DNA from: Bipolaris cookei | Lineage: Eukaryota; Ascomycota; Dothideomycetes; Pleosporales; Pleosporaceae | Assembly (NCBI GenBank): GCA_002286855.1 | Contig: NRSV01000052.1 | Coordinates: 62,001 to 126,000 of the forward strand | Direction: 5' to 3' | DNA: 64,000 nt | Shown: in pieces, positions 1-10,979 of the stretch | Position numbering within the stretch: position 1 is the first letter of the stretch | How the letters are laid out: each line of letters starts with the position of its first letter | Notes under the pieces: model-generated | Databases searched by the model: none | What the model saw: only the letters and a program-made list of their open reading frames with translations | Told to the model about the DNA's origin: nothing | Program-made: the position numbers and the translations under genes

Positions 1-243
1 CGCCAAATGGCACTAGCACCGCGGTTGTCAGCAAGTCAGACTCTCGTCCCGTACTCTATGTGCACTGTTCATTACTCTGTTTCAACCTTGGGTATCCGCG
101 TACAGGTACAAAATTGGGCGATGCGTAACAACGTAGGGCGCCGTCTGTGTCAAGCTAGATATATTCTATCACTTCGTTTCCCAGCGCACTGGGGCGTCAT
201 GAAGCTTAGTATCGCATAAGAGCACGTGGCAGCCGATGATATA
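1..243. other. Flank of transposon, no gene seen
   Basis: No coding sequence can be supported here. The last two bases, TA at 242-243, are the left copy of the target-site duplication of the adjoining transposon. Confidence 0.5.
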
Positions 244-2065
244 ACGTACCTCACGGCTTCGCCGGACACTTGCCAAGCCCTCACCAAAATCACCGCTACC
301 TAATAATGTCGCAACAACAACAACATTTAGAGCCTTCTAACGAACGTCAGGTACAGCTTGCTCTTCAGACTCTCAAACAAGACGCGAATCTCTCATTACG
401 ACGCGCTGCAGCTATCTATAATGTTGCTCGGTCAACACTGAGCGACCGACGCGCAGGACGACCTTCACAAGTAGATCGCAGGCCTTAATCAATTAACCTT
501 ACTAAGTTTGAGGAGGATGTGGTTGTTGAGTATAAAATTGAGCTCAATACGCGCGGATTTCCCCCTAAACCCGCAGATGTGGCTAATATGGCCAATTCTT
601 TGCACGCTGAGCGCAATCTGGGCCAGGTTGGACAAAACTGGCCCAGTACGTTCGTCAAACGTCGATCTGAGCTTGTAACGAGGTTTAATCGCAACCACGA
701 CTACAATAGAGTCCTCTGTGAGGATTTTAAGGCTATCTAAGCCTCGTTTGACCTAGTAGCTAATATGAAAGCCATGGTATCCAGGACGACGACACGTTCA
801 ACTTTGACGAGACGGGCTTTATGATGGGCCAGATTGCCCCAGGAGCAGTCGTTACAGCTTCAGAGAGACGTGGATGGCCAAAGACTGTTCAGCCAGGCAA
901 CAAAGAGTGAGCGACGGTCATCCAGGGTATCAATGCGACCGGGTGGACCATTCCGCCCTTTATCATCCTCAAGGCGTGCCACCACCTCTCAAGCTGGTAT
1001 AAGGACGGTGATATACCCTAGAACTGGGTTATTGAGGTCTCTGAGAACGGCTGGACGACTAATGGGCTTGGTCTTGCGTGACTAAAGCACTTTAATGAGC
1101 ATACAAAGACGAAGAAGATTGGCGTTTACCGCCTCCTCATTATTGACCACCATGAGAGCTACAACTCGCCGGATTACCAAAAATACGGCAAAGATAACTG
1201 TATTGTTACTATTTGCATGCCTCCGCATTCGTCACACCTCTTACAGCCTTTTCATGTGGGCTGTTTTGCCCCTTTGAAGCAGGCCTATGGACGCCAAGTC
1301 GAAGCGCTTATGCGCAGCCAGATCAGCCACATCACAAAACAAGAGTTTCTACCTTGCTTTAAGCGGGCTTTTGGCCTCTCATTTACTTCTAGCAATGTCC
1401 AAGAAGGGTTTCGAGGTTCTGGATTGGTCCCATTTGACCCAGAACAGGTTATATCAGCCCTTGACATCAAGTTGCGCACTCCATCACCCCTACCTGTCGA
1501 CAACTAGCCCTGGCTGTCGTAAACCTCTAGTAATACCCTAGAGTTAGGGTCGCAATCGACACTGGTGAAGTAGAGGATTCAAAGGCATACAGATAGTTTG
1601 CCAACGTCTATTGTGGAGACCTTTGAGGCCTTCTTAAAGGGGGCAGCTATCATCGCGCATAAGCTAGTGTTGGCGCAAAAGGAGATAGCTGAACTTAAGG
1701 CAGCAAATGAGGCCGCAACGCGATGAAAATCACACAAAAGAAAGCGGTTTCAGGCAGAGGGATTCTTGACAGTTGAAGATACGGCGCGCTTATCCGCTCT
1801 TCAGGACTTTGGGGTGCGTAGTGATGAAAAGAAGCCAAAGAAGCGGGTGCGCGCTGAAGTGGGTGAACCATCTCAACGGCGGTGTGGACGGTGCAATGGG
1901 ACTGGGCGTAACGCGCGAACGTGTAATCAAGTAGCAGAATTAGCCTCTAAATGATATCTCGTATCACATTGCACTATACAGGCCCGAAGTGGGCTATTTT
2001 AGGCCATAATGTGGTGGTTTTGGCAAGGGCTTGGCAAAAGTGTCCGGCAAAGCTGTGAGGTACGT
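244..2065 (+). mobile_element. Decayed pogo/Fot1-type (Tc1-mariner superfamily) DNA transposon
   Basis: The element is about 1.8 kb. Its ends are inverted repeats of roughly 50 bases that both begin ACGTACCTCAC, then read CGGACACTT and GCCAAGCCC with a few mismatches and small indels between the ends. It is flanked by TA at 242-243 and 2066-2067, the usual target duplication of this superfamily. Inside is one transposase reading frame broken by stops and a frameshift (see the pseudogene entry). The structure and size resemble Molly/Fot1 elements of ascomycetes, but a family name would need a database comparison. It cannot move itself because its transposase is dead, though its ends look intact enough to be used by an active relative. 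Confidence 0.9.
306..1954 (+). pseudogene. Broken DDE (pogo/Fot1-like) transposase
   Basis: Translation from the ATG at 306 gives an N-terminal helix-turn-helix (residues about 15-55), then a CENP-B-type DNA-binding stretch (519-740), then the catalytic core including NFDETGF near 810-830. The C-terminal end (1766-1954) carries a small Cys-rich knuckle (CGRCNGTGRNARTC). Breaks seen: in-frame stops at 486-488 and 738-740, a frameshift near 774, and stops at 908-910, 1019-1021 and 1079-1081. Of the three catalytic aspartates of the family, the first (in FDETG) and second (LLIIDHH) are present. The third, normally in QPLDVG, reads QPFHVG and is lost. The Gly after the second Asp is also changed. 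The protein is therefore dead twice over: it is truncated and lacks a catalytic residue. Confidence 0.88.
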
Positions 2066-2900
2066 TACTAGTGGTAACGAAGAAAGAAAGAAGAGAAGAT
2101 TGACATCGGCAGTGACCTTAATAACAACAAGACCGTTGAATATGTCTCTACAACCATATCAGGTGATGTCTCGAGTATCTTTATTTTCGAGCACTGTCAG
2201 CTAAATTCTAGATATTCACTTGCGGTTCAAAGGAATCTTATAAGGTATACCGAATATGCTGGACAAGAATTGACGAGACTGGCTCATATCGCTTTCATAT
2301 ACTATACGGTATATATACTACATGGTAGCAAATTAGAATGCTGCAGCCACATGTACGTATTACGGCTTGTGTTGAAGCGGAACCAGAGTTCAGTTTGTTA
2401 TCCTTGCCAAACCAAGTCCCAAACCCACGTCGCTAGCGCAGCTAACCATGGTTACGCCCTTCACTGGCAGATATATGTTAAAGTAACTTCAACCGATTGT
2501 ATTGTTGCACATAAGATAACTTAGCTATGCCAAGGCAATTGCAGTATATTGCGCTAGGTTCACATTATCGCACTGGCACGTCTGCTCCACAACAAACAGC
2601 TCGAACGACGACATCTCGGCTTTTTGTTCAGCAATACAATTCACGCTAACCGGATTCCCCAGTTGTGAGACTACCCTGTAGCACGCAGAATATCTCACTT
2701 AGACCTGCTTTCTTCCGCAAAAGTATTTCAACTCCTCCTTGACATCGGCTTATCGCACTTCAAGCGCAAATTCAGCCAATACAATATCGCAGCTTCAAAC
2801 TCATACGGGAGCGCATCGATTGGAGGTCTGATCTGTCTGGCTTTGGGCTATACAACACCTTCACTTGCGCTGATCTCATATAGTGACCTCTCCACTTGCG
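2066..2900. other. Intergenic, no gene seen
   Basis: This stretch lies between the transposon and the coiled-coil gene. I see no coding sequence or RNA gene. The last 200 bases presumably hold the promoter and 5' leader of the gene that starts at 2901. Confidence 0.4.
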
Positions 2901-4776
2901 ATGTCAGCGAAGTTGTGTCATTCAAATCCTGCATCAGAAGCTGCAAACCATATGGATTCAGTACCAATATCCAGCATGTCGGCCACAAAGTCATTTGAGT
3001 CTTCGCCGCCCACGCCATGTTCTGACCAAATTGCCAACCTCGAGCGTCGGATCGCTGAACTTGAGCAAGTCAAAGCACACCTCACTAAAGCAGTGTCCGA
3101 GTCTAATCAACGCGTCGCCGAAGCTGAGAAAAGCACAGCTGCTGCTCAAGCCGAAACAACAGCGGCGAAGCAGCGTGCCCAAACACGGTATACAGAGAAG
3201 CTACATGCAAACAACGAGACTCGAAAGCTTCAAGAAGCGATGAAGGAGCAAGCCTTTCAACATCATGATTCGTCGATCAAGGCCGATAGATTGGCTAGTG
3301 GTCTCAAAGCCAGAATTGTGCATCTTGAAACTGAAATCTCGACGAAAGAAGCTAAGATTCAAGAGCTGGAAGAGAAACTTCATGAAATCCACACTGGCTT
3401 TCTATCTAATCAACGAAAGGAAGTTAACATCGAAACACAACCTGACAAGATTGTTTATGACCTCAAGAACAAGATCATAAGACTGGAACTGTATCTTGCT
3501 AAGGCGGAGCAGGAAAAGGAGCAGGCTGTGAAAGATAAAGATGCGATAGCAAAGTCACGGGCCAAGATTGAAAAGGATCAAGCCTATTTCAAGAACCGAG
3601 AGATGGAGCCGATGCAAACTCATCAAATAATACTCCAAGATGCTTATTTGCATTGGCATTCGAAACTAGAGAGCATGAAAAAGCAGGAGATCCAAATGGC
3701 GAAAGAACTGAAAGAAGCAAAGAGAGAGGCCGAGGTCGCCATGCAGAAGTCGCAGATGGCGAATCGTACGATGCAAAACACCCCTCAGGAGCCTGGCGTA
3801 CAGCAACAACAACAACAGCAGCAGCAGCAACATCAGACCTCCAACTCCGACAAGAAAAGAAGGTTTAGTACGAATGGGTAAGTCAAATGGCGTTATAACC
3901 AATCTGCACGAGTATAGCTAACACATCTCCAGGAACACTGAAAATATTACACCCGCGTTTCAACGCGCACGTAAACAGTCTCTCATCCTTAATTCTATTA
4001 GTATAAGTCCAAATCAGCTTACAGGATCGAGCAGAGGTGTACCGAATACTGAAGCTCAGCCCATCACAAGACAGCCGATGAGTATGGCACAGAATATCGG
4101 ATACAGGCAGTACCCATCGGTAAGTTTCGATAGTTTGGCCGGCCCAAGAACACCTATTCCAACCGCACAACAACACTTTCCAGGCTATGGCCCGTCTCCC
4201 GTCCAACAGCATGGCATTTCGACGCAACCCAGACGTCTAATAGGACAACAGCAATCCATAGGCTCCCTGTCGCCTCAGCAGCAACCAGGTCTTGTGCAGA
4301 ATGCGAGACTGAACAATATGGGGTCGCAGGCTCAGACTCACTCAAACCACAGAATCAACGTACCTTTGGCTATCAATACGGGTGCCATACAGCAGTCTTA
4401 CCATAGCATGATACATCAACCTCCGCCTTCATTTATGCCTAGTCGTACACATCAATCGAACAGTATGAACGCGTCATTTTCCCTGAACACACAAGGTAAC
4501 GCTAGTTCATCCGCTTTTGGCAACGATGTCTTTGCTACCGAATCAAGCAATATAACGCCAGGCAACATCAATTTTCTCATTCACAACGACTTGGGATTTG
4601 CCAATTACCCAACGGGAGAAACGTTCCAGGAACCATTGTATAGTGACAATTTGACTAAAAGCATGAACGACAACGCCCAAAGCCAGAACGATGCTAATGC
4701 CACTCCGGTTAACACAAATATAACATGGTCGGGTGGCCAACGCCCAGCGCCACATGAAGCCTTCGCACCAAGATGA
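2901..4776 (+). CDS. Coiled-coil and Gln/Asn-rich protein of unknown function
   Basis: Two exons, 2901-3877 and 3933-4776, joined by a GTAAGT...CAG intron of 55 bases, give 606 residues in one frame. The first ATG in frame is at 2901; an in-frame GTG lies upstream but is an unlikely start. Residues about 45-300 are rich in Glu, Lys, Gln and Ala in heptad-like order, so a long coiled coil is likely. It is followed by a run of ten Gln (3801-3830), a basic patch DKKRRF and then a low-complexity Gln/Asn/Ser/Pro-rich tail of about 280 residues without a recognisable fold. There is no signal peptide or membrane segment. I do not recognise the family. The layout (coiled coil, basic patch, disordered Q/N tail) would fit a nuclear or scaffold protein, but that is only inference. 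Confidence 0.75.
3801..3830 (+). repeat. CAA/CAG repeat coding poly-Gln
   Basis: Ten consecutive Gln codons, a mix of CAA and CAG, followed by His and another Gln. The tract lies within the coiled-coil gene just before the exon junction. The mixed codons make slippage less likely than in a pure repeat. Confidence 0.85.
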
Positions 4777-5979
4777 GCTTTGGAGCGTACTGAACTGGGT
4801 AAGTGATTTGTGTAAATTGCGATGAGAGGAGGTAGAAGAATGAATGCGATGAGAGCGAGCTTTGGTTCAAGTAATAGACGGATGGCATGAATCGTGTGCG
4901 TCAGCGATGCTTCAAACTTTCCGCTAAGAACTGTGAGGAAGGTTCCAAATATCTCACTTTTTATGAGAGTAGTATTGGGTTCAAGGAAATAAACATCTTA
5001 TTGACCTCTTCAAAGTGGGAAAGGGCTCTGGAGCATTGAGAAGGAGGCAGATGCGCGCTTAGCACCGCTTTCTTGGCAGTGAGGTTGATCGCCATGATGG
5101 GGTGGAGGATGAAGTAACTCGTGCTGCTCGAAGAAAAGTAGATGAATGTTATTTTGTGCTCGATACCTCAATTCGTGGATATACCGTGCTAGTGCCGAGG
5201 TACGAAAATGTGCTTACTATGGATGTGTTTGCGGTGTACAGCCTTTTCTAAGAATCCGAGCTGAACGGGAATTTAAGGGCATATGCGCTGTGTTTAATGC
5301 TTATTGATAAAACCTAGTAGAGCTAGACTACCTTGGTATTGGTATATTTACTACAGAATGGCCATTTTATCTATTGGTCTTCATTGAGTCCGCGAGTCTG
5401 GAGAGGTTCTTTATCTTCCCGGTCCCAAATGACAAGCACAAACCATTGAATACAAACTGAGTCCTCGCCACGCTACACAGAAGCTTATGGTGGCTCTAAA
5501 GAATCATCTGCCGCTTCTCCATGCAAGCCCGGTTGAGGTGCTAAGGCGGGTCAGAATGCAAAGACTACCTGGCGGTGGCGTGGGCCATTCCTGCTAGAGC
5601 CTAGCTCACCGAGTCTTCAGGGTTTCAAGGCTTCACCCCACATCTTTTCCACCGGCCAAGCTCCACTTGGCAATAGCTTGCATATCTTGATTGTATTTTT
5701 CCCCAATCATACACCGGACGGATCGCGCAAAGCCTAGGTGACAGGCCTGTTTCTCCCGGCTTGCTGCACATTTCCAGGCCTGGATCGCAAGCGCATGCCA
5801 ACCCCATGCATTCTCCTATCAACAAGCCTTGCTATCTCCGGGCACGGGTATGACGAATGACTAAGATGTTGCTTAGCGAATACCGGTGCGGCATAGAAAA
5901 GACGTAGGTTGCGCGACATTTGGACTCGCAGCCTTTTACCATTCCCAGGGCCGCTCTTCTCGTTGCTAGGATCCCTCTT
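4777..5979. other. Intergenic, no gene seen
   Basis: This stretch is about 1.2 kb between the coiled-coil gene and the Atg22-like gene. Reading frames on the minus strand at 5625-6210 overlap the first exon of the transporter and show no family features. The final part should contain the transporter promoter. Confidence 0.4.
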
Positions 5980-7644
5980 ATGGCATCCAACGAGCCTGGC
6001 CTTGCGCCACTCAGCGCGCCAGGTGATGACCCGACTAAAGGCGCTGTTGATGTCCCTGTTGAGACCGATACACCAGTCGCGCCCGACCAACTCGAAGAGC
6101 GCTACGAAACTTCGCGATGGGAAATATGGGCGTATTATTGGTAGGTATCTGCCTATCTGGAGACTATCGTGACCGCGCGATGTACTGGCTGTTTCGAACC
6201 CTTCTAACAATTGGCCAATAGTTACTATGTTGGAGACAACGGATTAACACTTTTCAACTTTGGTCCTACAGCCTTTCAAAACCTCATGTATCTGGCTGCC
6301 GGCAATTCTGAAAGTCTCTACTTCATGGGCCGAAACCGCACAATCAACTCGATTGTGCTTCTGTGCAACGGCATAAGTTTTGCCATTCAGGTCGTTATTT
6401 TCTTGATCCTAGGCTCTTTCGCAGACTTTGGCACCTGGCGTCCAAACATCCTCATCATACTCTCAATAATCGCATTTGGCATTGGGTTCGGTTGGCTGGG
6501 TGTCCACACAGAAGACAAGTGGCACATTGGCGTTGGACTCTACATTGCAGGACTCATTGCGTACCAGACCACCATAACATTTTGGACCGCTGCATTCCCT
6601 GGTCTCGCGCACAACACAAAGGATTTGCGTATTAAGGCCAAAGAGTTTGCAGAAGGAAAGATTGACTGTGCAGAGTATGAATTTGCCGACATGATGAAGC
6701 GAAACGAGCTCTCCAACGTAGCATTCTACACCCAATCGATCTTTGAAATTCTCATCCTCGCTGTCATCGTGGGCATAATGTTTGCGCTCCACGTCAACGA
6801 TAGTGCGGCAAACAACAACTGGGGTCTTTCCGTACTTATTGCATTTGCTACAGGCGTCTGGATCCTGTGCGCTATCCCATGGTTCATTCTCGAAAAGCGA
6901 CGTCCGGGCCAAGATCCAGGGCGTAGCAACATTGTTGTAGCAGGTTTTAAACAGCTTGTTTATGCCTCCCAGCAGATCTGGCAATTGCGACAGAGTTTGG
7001 CGTATCTTGCAGGCTACTTCCTTCTCGGCGACAGTCTCAACACTACCGTCACGGTGATTGGCACCTTGCAAAACGAAATCGTCGCCTACAACAGCCTCCA
7101 GCTGACCTATCTGCTCATTGTCGGCATCGCTGCCCAGGCTGTTGGTATTGGCGCATTCTGGAGCATACAAAAGTTGTACGGACTTTCAACAAAAACCATG
7201 TTCATGGTTGTTGCTATTTGCATTGTCTTGCTCGATGGCTGGGGCATGGTCGGTATATGGACCCAACGCTTCGGTTTCCACAACAAATGGGAGGTCTGGG
7301 TGTATCAAGTCTTCTATGGGCTTCTGGTGTGTCCGTGGTACAGCTACTCGCAAACGATGATTTCTGAAGTTACCCCTCGCGGCAAGGAATTTTTGTTCTT
7401 CAGCTTGTTCTCGATTGTAGGCAAGACGAGCGCATTCATCGGTCCGCTGGTGAGTAGCGCGATTATCGATGATACGGGTAATAATAGTAGTCCATTCTAC
7501 TTTTTGTTCTCGTTGAGTCTGGTAAGTTGTGCGTTTTTGTACTTCTTCGTCGATGTGGAGAGGAGCAGGGTTGAGCAGGAGCTGTTTTTGGATAAGGAGC
7601 AGAGCTTCAAAGTGCATGATGAGGGCTTGGATGAGTTGATGTAG
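5980..7644 (+). CDS. Atg22-family vacuolar membrane transporter (MFS-like)
   Basis: Exons 5980-6140 and 6222-7644 are joined by a GTAGGT...TAG intron of 81 bases and give 527 residues. The junction restores a Cys codon inside WAYYCYYVGDNG, followed by LFNFGPTAFQN, the conserved first-helix region of Atg22 proteins. The rest has about ten to eleven hydrophobic segments and a cytosolic loop around residues 180-215. The C-terminus is charged and soluble. The ATG at 5980 is the first in frame; its upstream extension has only a TTG. In yeast, Atg22 exports amino acids released by breakdown of autophagic bodies from the vacuole. Filamentous fungi have several paralogues, so this need not be the direct orthologue. 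It is followed by a P450 pseudogene on the other strand. Confidence 0.88.
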
Positions 7645-7701
7645 CAAGGGAGCATAGTTCTATAGTTTCCTACGAAGGAACTCCAATTCTACACTTCAAC
7701 C

Positions 7702-9491
7702 CTACAATTCAACCTTCTTAAACAAAAGCGTCTTGGTCGCATCGGGATTGCAACGCGTGCCCCACTCAATTTGGGGGGTACATCTTGACATCGTATTGGA
7801 GCAGCACGCGCGCCATGACCATCTTGATTTCTTTTGTAGCAAAGAACCGGCCAGGACATGCGTGTCTACCATAACCAAAGTTAAGGTTCGTTTCGTTGCT
7901 CGTAGTAGACTGATTCCGCGCAATATCCTGCGCCTTGCCAATGGCCCGCAGCTTGTACGAGCGAAATCCGTCAAAACTGTCCGGCGACTAGTAAAACTCT
8001 TCGTCCTTGTAGATGGAAAAATCAGATGCCTCAATCATGACGCCTGGGGGAATGTATTGACCGTTGCTAAGCGCAAATCCTTTCTTGACGTAGCGAACGA
8101 ATGATGCTAGAGAAGAAAGAAATTTGCATTAGTTAGTTCCTCATGGCAAACCACCAAAGGTCAGGTTCGGTTGGGCTTTTTGTTGTTGTACTTACTGAAG
8201 AAAGCTGGGGTAACGCGCATCACCTCCTTGATATAGCTATCGAGCTTTTCCATTTGCTGCAGTGAGCGGAACGTTATGAGTCCATCGCTGGGCAAGATGC
8301 TACGGATATCCTCGCGAAGGGGCTCGATGTACTCTGGGGTGACAGCGAGCGTATACAAAATGCTAGTGGCAGTTACAGTAGTAGTGTGGATTGCAGCGAA
8401 TATCGTAGAGAGTTGATATTAGGTATCTTTTTTATGGATTCCGTCCCGTTGCTCCTGCTGAGCATCCATTGAAGCAAGTTATCTGGCTCCTGCCAGCTAG
8501 GGTCATTGGCTTTGCTGCTGATTCTTTCTTCGATGATAGGTCTTAGTATCTTCTCAGCGGGCTTCTCGTGTTGGCGAAGCTTCTTAACATCTGGCAAGCG
8601 CGGCCCTAAGAACGGCTTTAACCATGTTCGTAACATCTTAACAGAATGCATAGCGTTCATCATTTCTAATGTGTAGGTGGCCGCGGCATCAAGGTAATCA
8701 GGATCTTGACACACCTCTCAATCGACGAAGACGCGACCTGAAACCTTCACGATGAGAAGGGTTAGTTTGTAGAAGATATTGACTTCGGTCCAGTCTTCGC
8801 ATGGCGGCATATGTTCCCTCAGTCCACCATTAACCTCAGTGCAGATAGTCGGGTGCAGCTGGGCTATGACAACACCAGAAAAACTAGCTTTTGAGCATTG
8901 TTTCTTGAGACCTACCTAGCGCTGGGTTAAGATCAGCTTTAATGGAATTAATAGACGTCGGGCTACCAAGGTCCAAGCATGCGTGATCAATTTCCATTAG
9001 CTGTAAGCGGTTAACTACGTTGTCTACTAAGAGTAATCGCACTTGCTTGGGTTACGGTCTCCGTGCGGCTGAGAACATCTATGGGAAGTTTTTGCAGTTT
9101 TGGGAGGAGGCTTGCAGGAACGACGACGGTAGGTATACCTGCAAACATGTGAGTAGTGACGAAAGAGGTGCTTCTAGAGAGAGCCAATATACCTTTTTCA
9201 TTCATGAGTACGTAACAAAAATCTCTGAACTGTAATATTATCAGTATCAAGCTTTTTGCGAGTGCGAGATGATGTTACTTTGGCGTATCCCTTTTTATAA
9301 ATCTCTCTTACTGGTTAGAGATATGTTTACTAATACTTCTCTCCCGTTTCATATTCTCTCATACTGGGAAACTTTGCAATATGCCATGTGCGCTGTATTA
9401 CAGGCCATATGACATATGCTGCAAAGATGAGGGCAGCGACGCCCGTCGTCTGCAGCAACTGCGAATTTTTTACCGCTGTTAACGGATCCAT
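7702..9491 (-). pseudogene. Cytochrome P450 pseudogene (microsomal type)
   Basis: Minus-strand remnants run in order from the N-terminal membrane anchor (ATG at 9491; residues beginning MDPLTAV) to the C-terminus at 7702. Recognisable pieces are SIKADLNPALG (near 8920-8950), CEDWTEVN and SVKMLRTWLKPFLGP. The oxygen-binding helix region around AAIHTTTVTATS (near 8390) and the haem loop FGYGRHACPGRFFA (near 7850) with its Cys are also present. Damage: several stops after GEKY (around 9350), frameshifts near 9030 and 8410, a stop after VFVD (about 8720), a TAG at 7988-7990, and a frameshift after YPPN close to the end. Intron borders such as GTAAGT near 8190 are still visible. An intact version would be about 500 residues. 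The subfamily is not clear. It is not a functional gene unless several sequence errors coincide, which is unlikely. Confidence 0.85.
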
Positions 9492-10979
9492 GCTAGCGGG
9501 GTTGATTTGAGTGAAAACAAAAGTCGAGTATCGAGATGTGTCGAACTGACGAGATCAACTCAAGGTGCTGCAGCTATGCTGTCGTTGAGAAGTTGGTTCC
9601 TAGGAGAGGAGAATGCCTTGCTCAAGAATGTTTCCATACCATACCAGACTCTATTAAATAGAAATTCTCCTGAGTAATATCCTATGTATTCATATAGCCT
9701 ATACAGCATATGAATTACTTACATGATCTATTATCTGGGTGACGTACTCCCCTGCAATACGCAGATCTTCCGTACGCACCCGAAGACTAATAGTACATAC
9801 CTATATGGGCTAGCTTCACTAGTGCGTCATGTATTCTGAAAGAAGTATAAGTATGCGCGAATTTTATTCAATAAGCTACAAGACTCATATTTATAAGATT
9901 TAATTAGAAGAAGATATAAGGATCTAAGGGATACCCTAGCATATATCCTTGTTCTCTCGGACCGGCCCTTAAATTGATCTTAGTAACCCTGATAATACCC
10001 TAGTATAGTTATGAAAACCATCATTGACCCTCTAGCAGATATCTCGTTCCTCTAGTTCTAATAGACTGGAATACTGTCCCAACGAAACTTATCCATGTAT
10101 ACTATTAGTACATAGCCCTCAATAGTGATTACTGAGTTGACTATCTCGTTTTATTTGTGTTAGAATAAATCGAGGACCTTAGAAACACATATAGCCAGAC
10201 ACACTGCCGTACAATGAATCCAGGGGATCCGGACTATGAAGTTGTTTTCTCGGACCGAACCTTTCCCGGCTATGCCTAGCTACACTAATATATCATAAAA
10301 TACAAAGGCCAATCTAGGCAGGTCGACGTAAGTGTTTCTGATAGCAAAAATCCGTTTACAGGTCGGGCGTTGCCTATTTGCTGCGCAGATAATGAGGTAA
10401 GACTCGATGTGGTAAAGATCTGCTAGCCTCTTTGTATGATTCCAGCTTGTACTAGTTCCGCTTTCCGATCGTAGATGATCGATAAGAGCTTGTTCACCTC
10501 TCTTTTTTATTGTGCTGGTGCGCAGGATTGCGAGTAGGTGTGGGCAAAACTATGGTCGACCAAGCTCTAGTGCAAGAGTGAGGTATTCTGTACTATAGAG
10601 AGGACATCTCAATTTTCGTATATTTCTTTAACTATTCTGCTATAACTCTTACGTCATAAACTCATCTCTCCGTTCTACTATTAACAACGTCGCGAAGGTG
10701 CAGGTAGCTCAACTCCCCTATAGTAAGACTCATGGTCCGAGACTATCTACACCCGTTCACTAAGTGTTCCCAAGCAAGAATATAAAACTAGAACCCTTCG
10801 ATTTATCTCTATTCTTCATACTTAAGCATAGATGGGCATTAGTACAATGCGTTAAAAACACTTAAGCTTCATAAGAGGACCACTACATTGACTATATGCC
10901 ACCTATCTACCAGGATCCGAATGTTTCCTACCACTTTATCCTCTATAAAAGTCTACGGCGCAAAAAGATCCCATCTATT
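9492..10979. other. AT-rich stretch, no gene seen
   Basis: About 1.5 kb of visibly AT-rich DNA with many TA steps and short repeats of the type CCTAGTATAG and ACCCTAG. There is no reading frame of note and no terminal repeat that I can pair. It looks like old, RIP-worn repeat sequence, but no parent element can be named from the sequence alone. Confidence 0.4.

Noticed and set aside
6463..7170. Minus-strand reading frame of 235 codons
   Set aside because: It is antisense to the Atg22-like transporter, whose plus-strand frame has clear family motifs.
5980..9491. Secondary-metabolite cluster around the P450
   Set aside because: Only a transporter and a dead P450 are present, with no synthase, regulator or other tailoring enzyme nearby.
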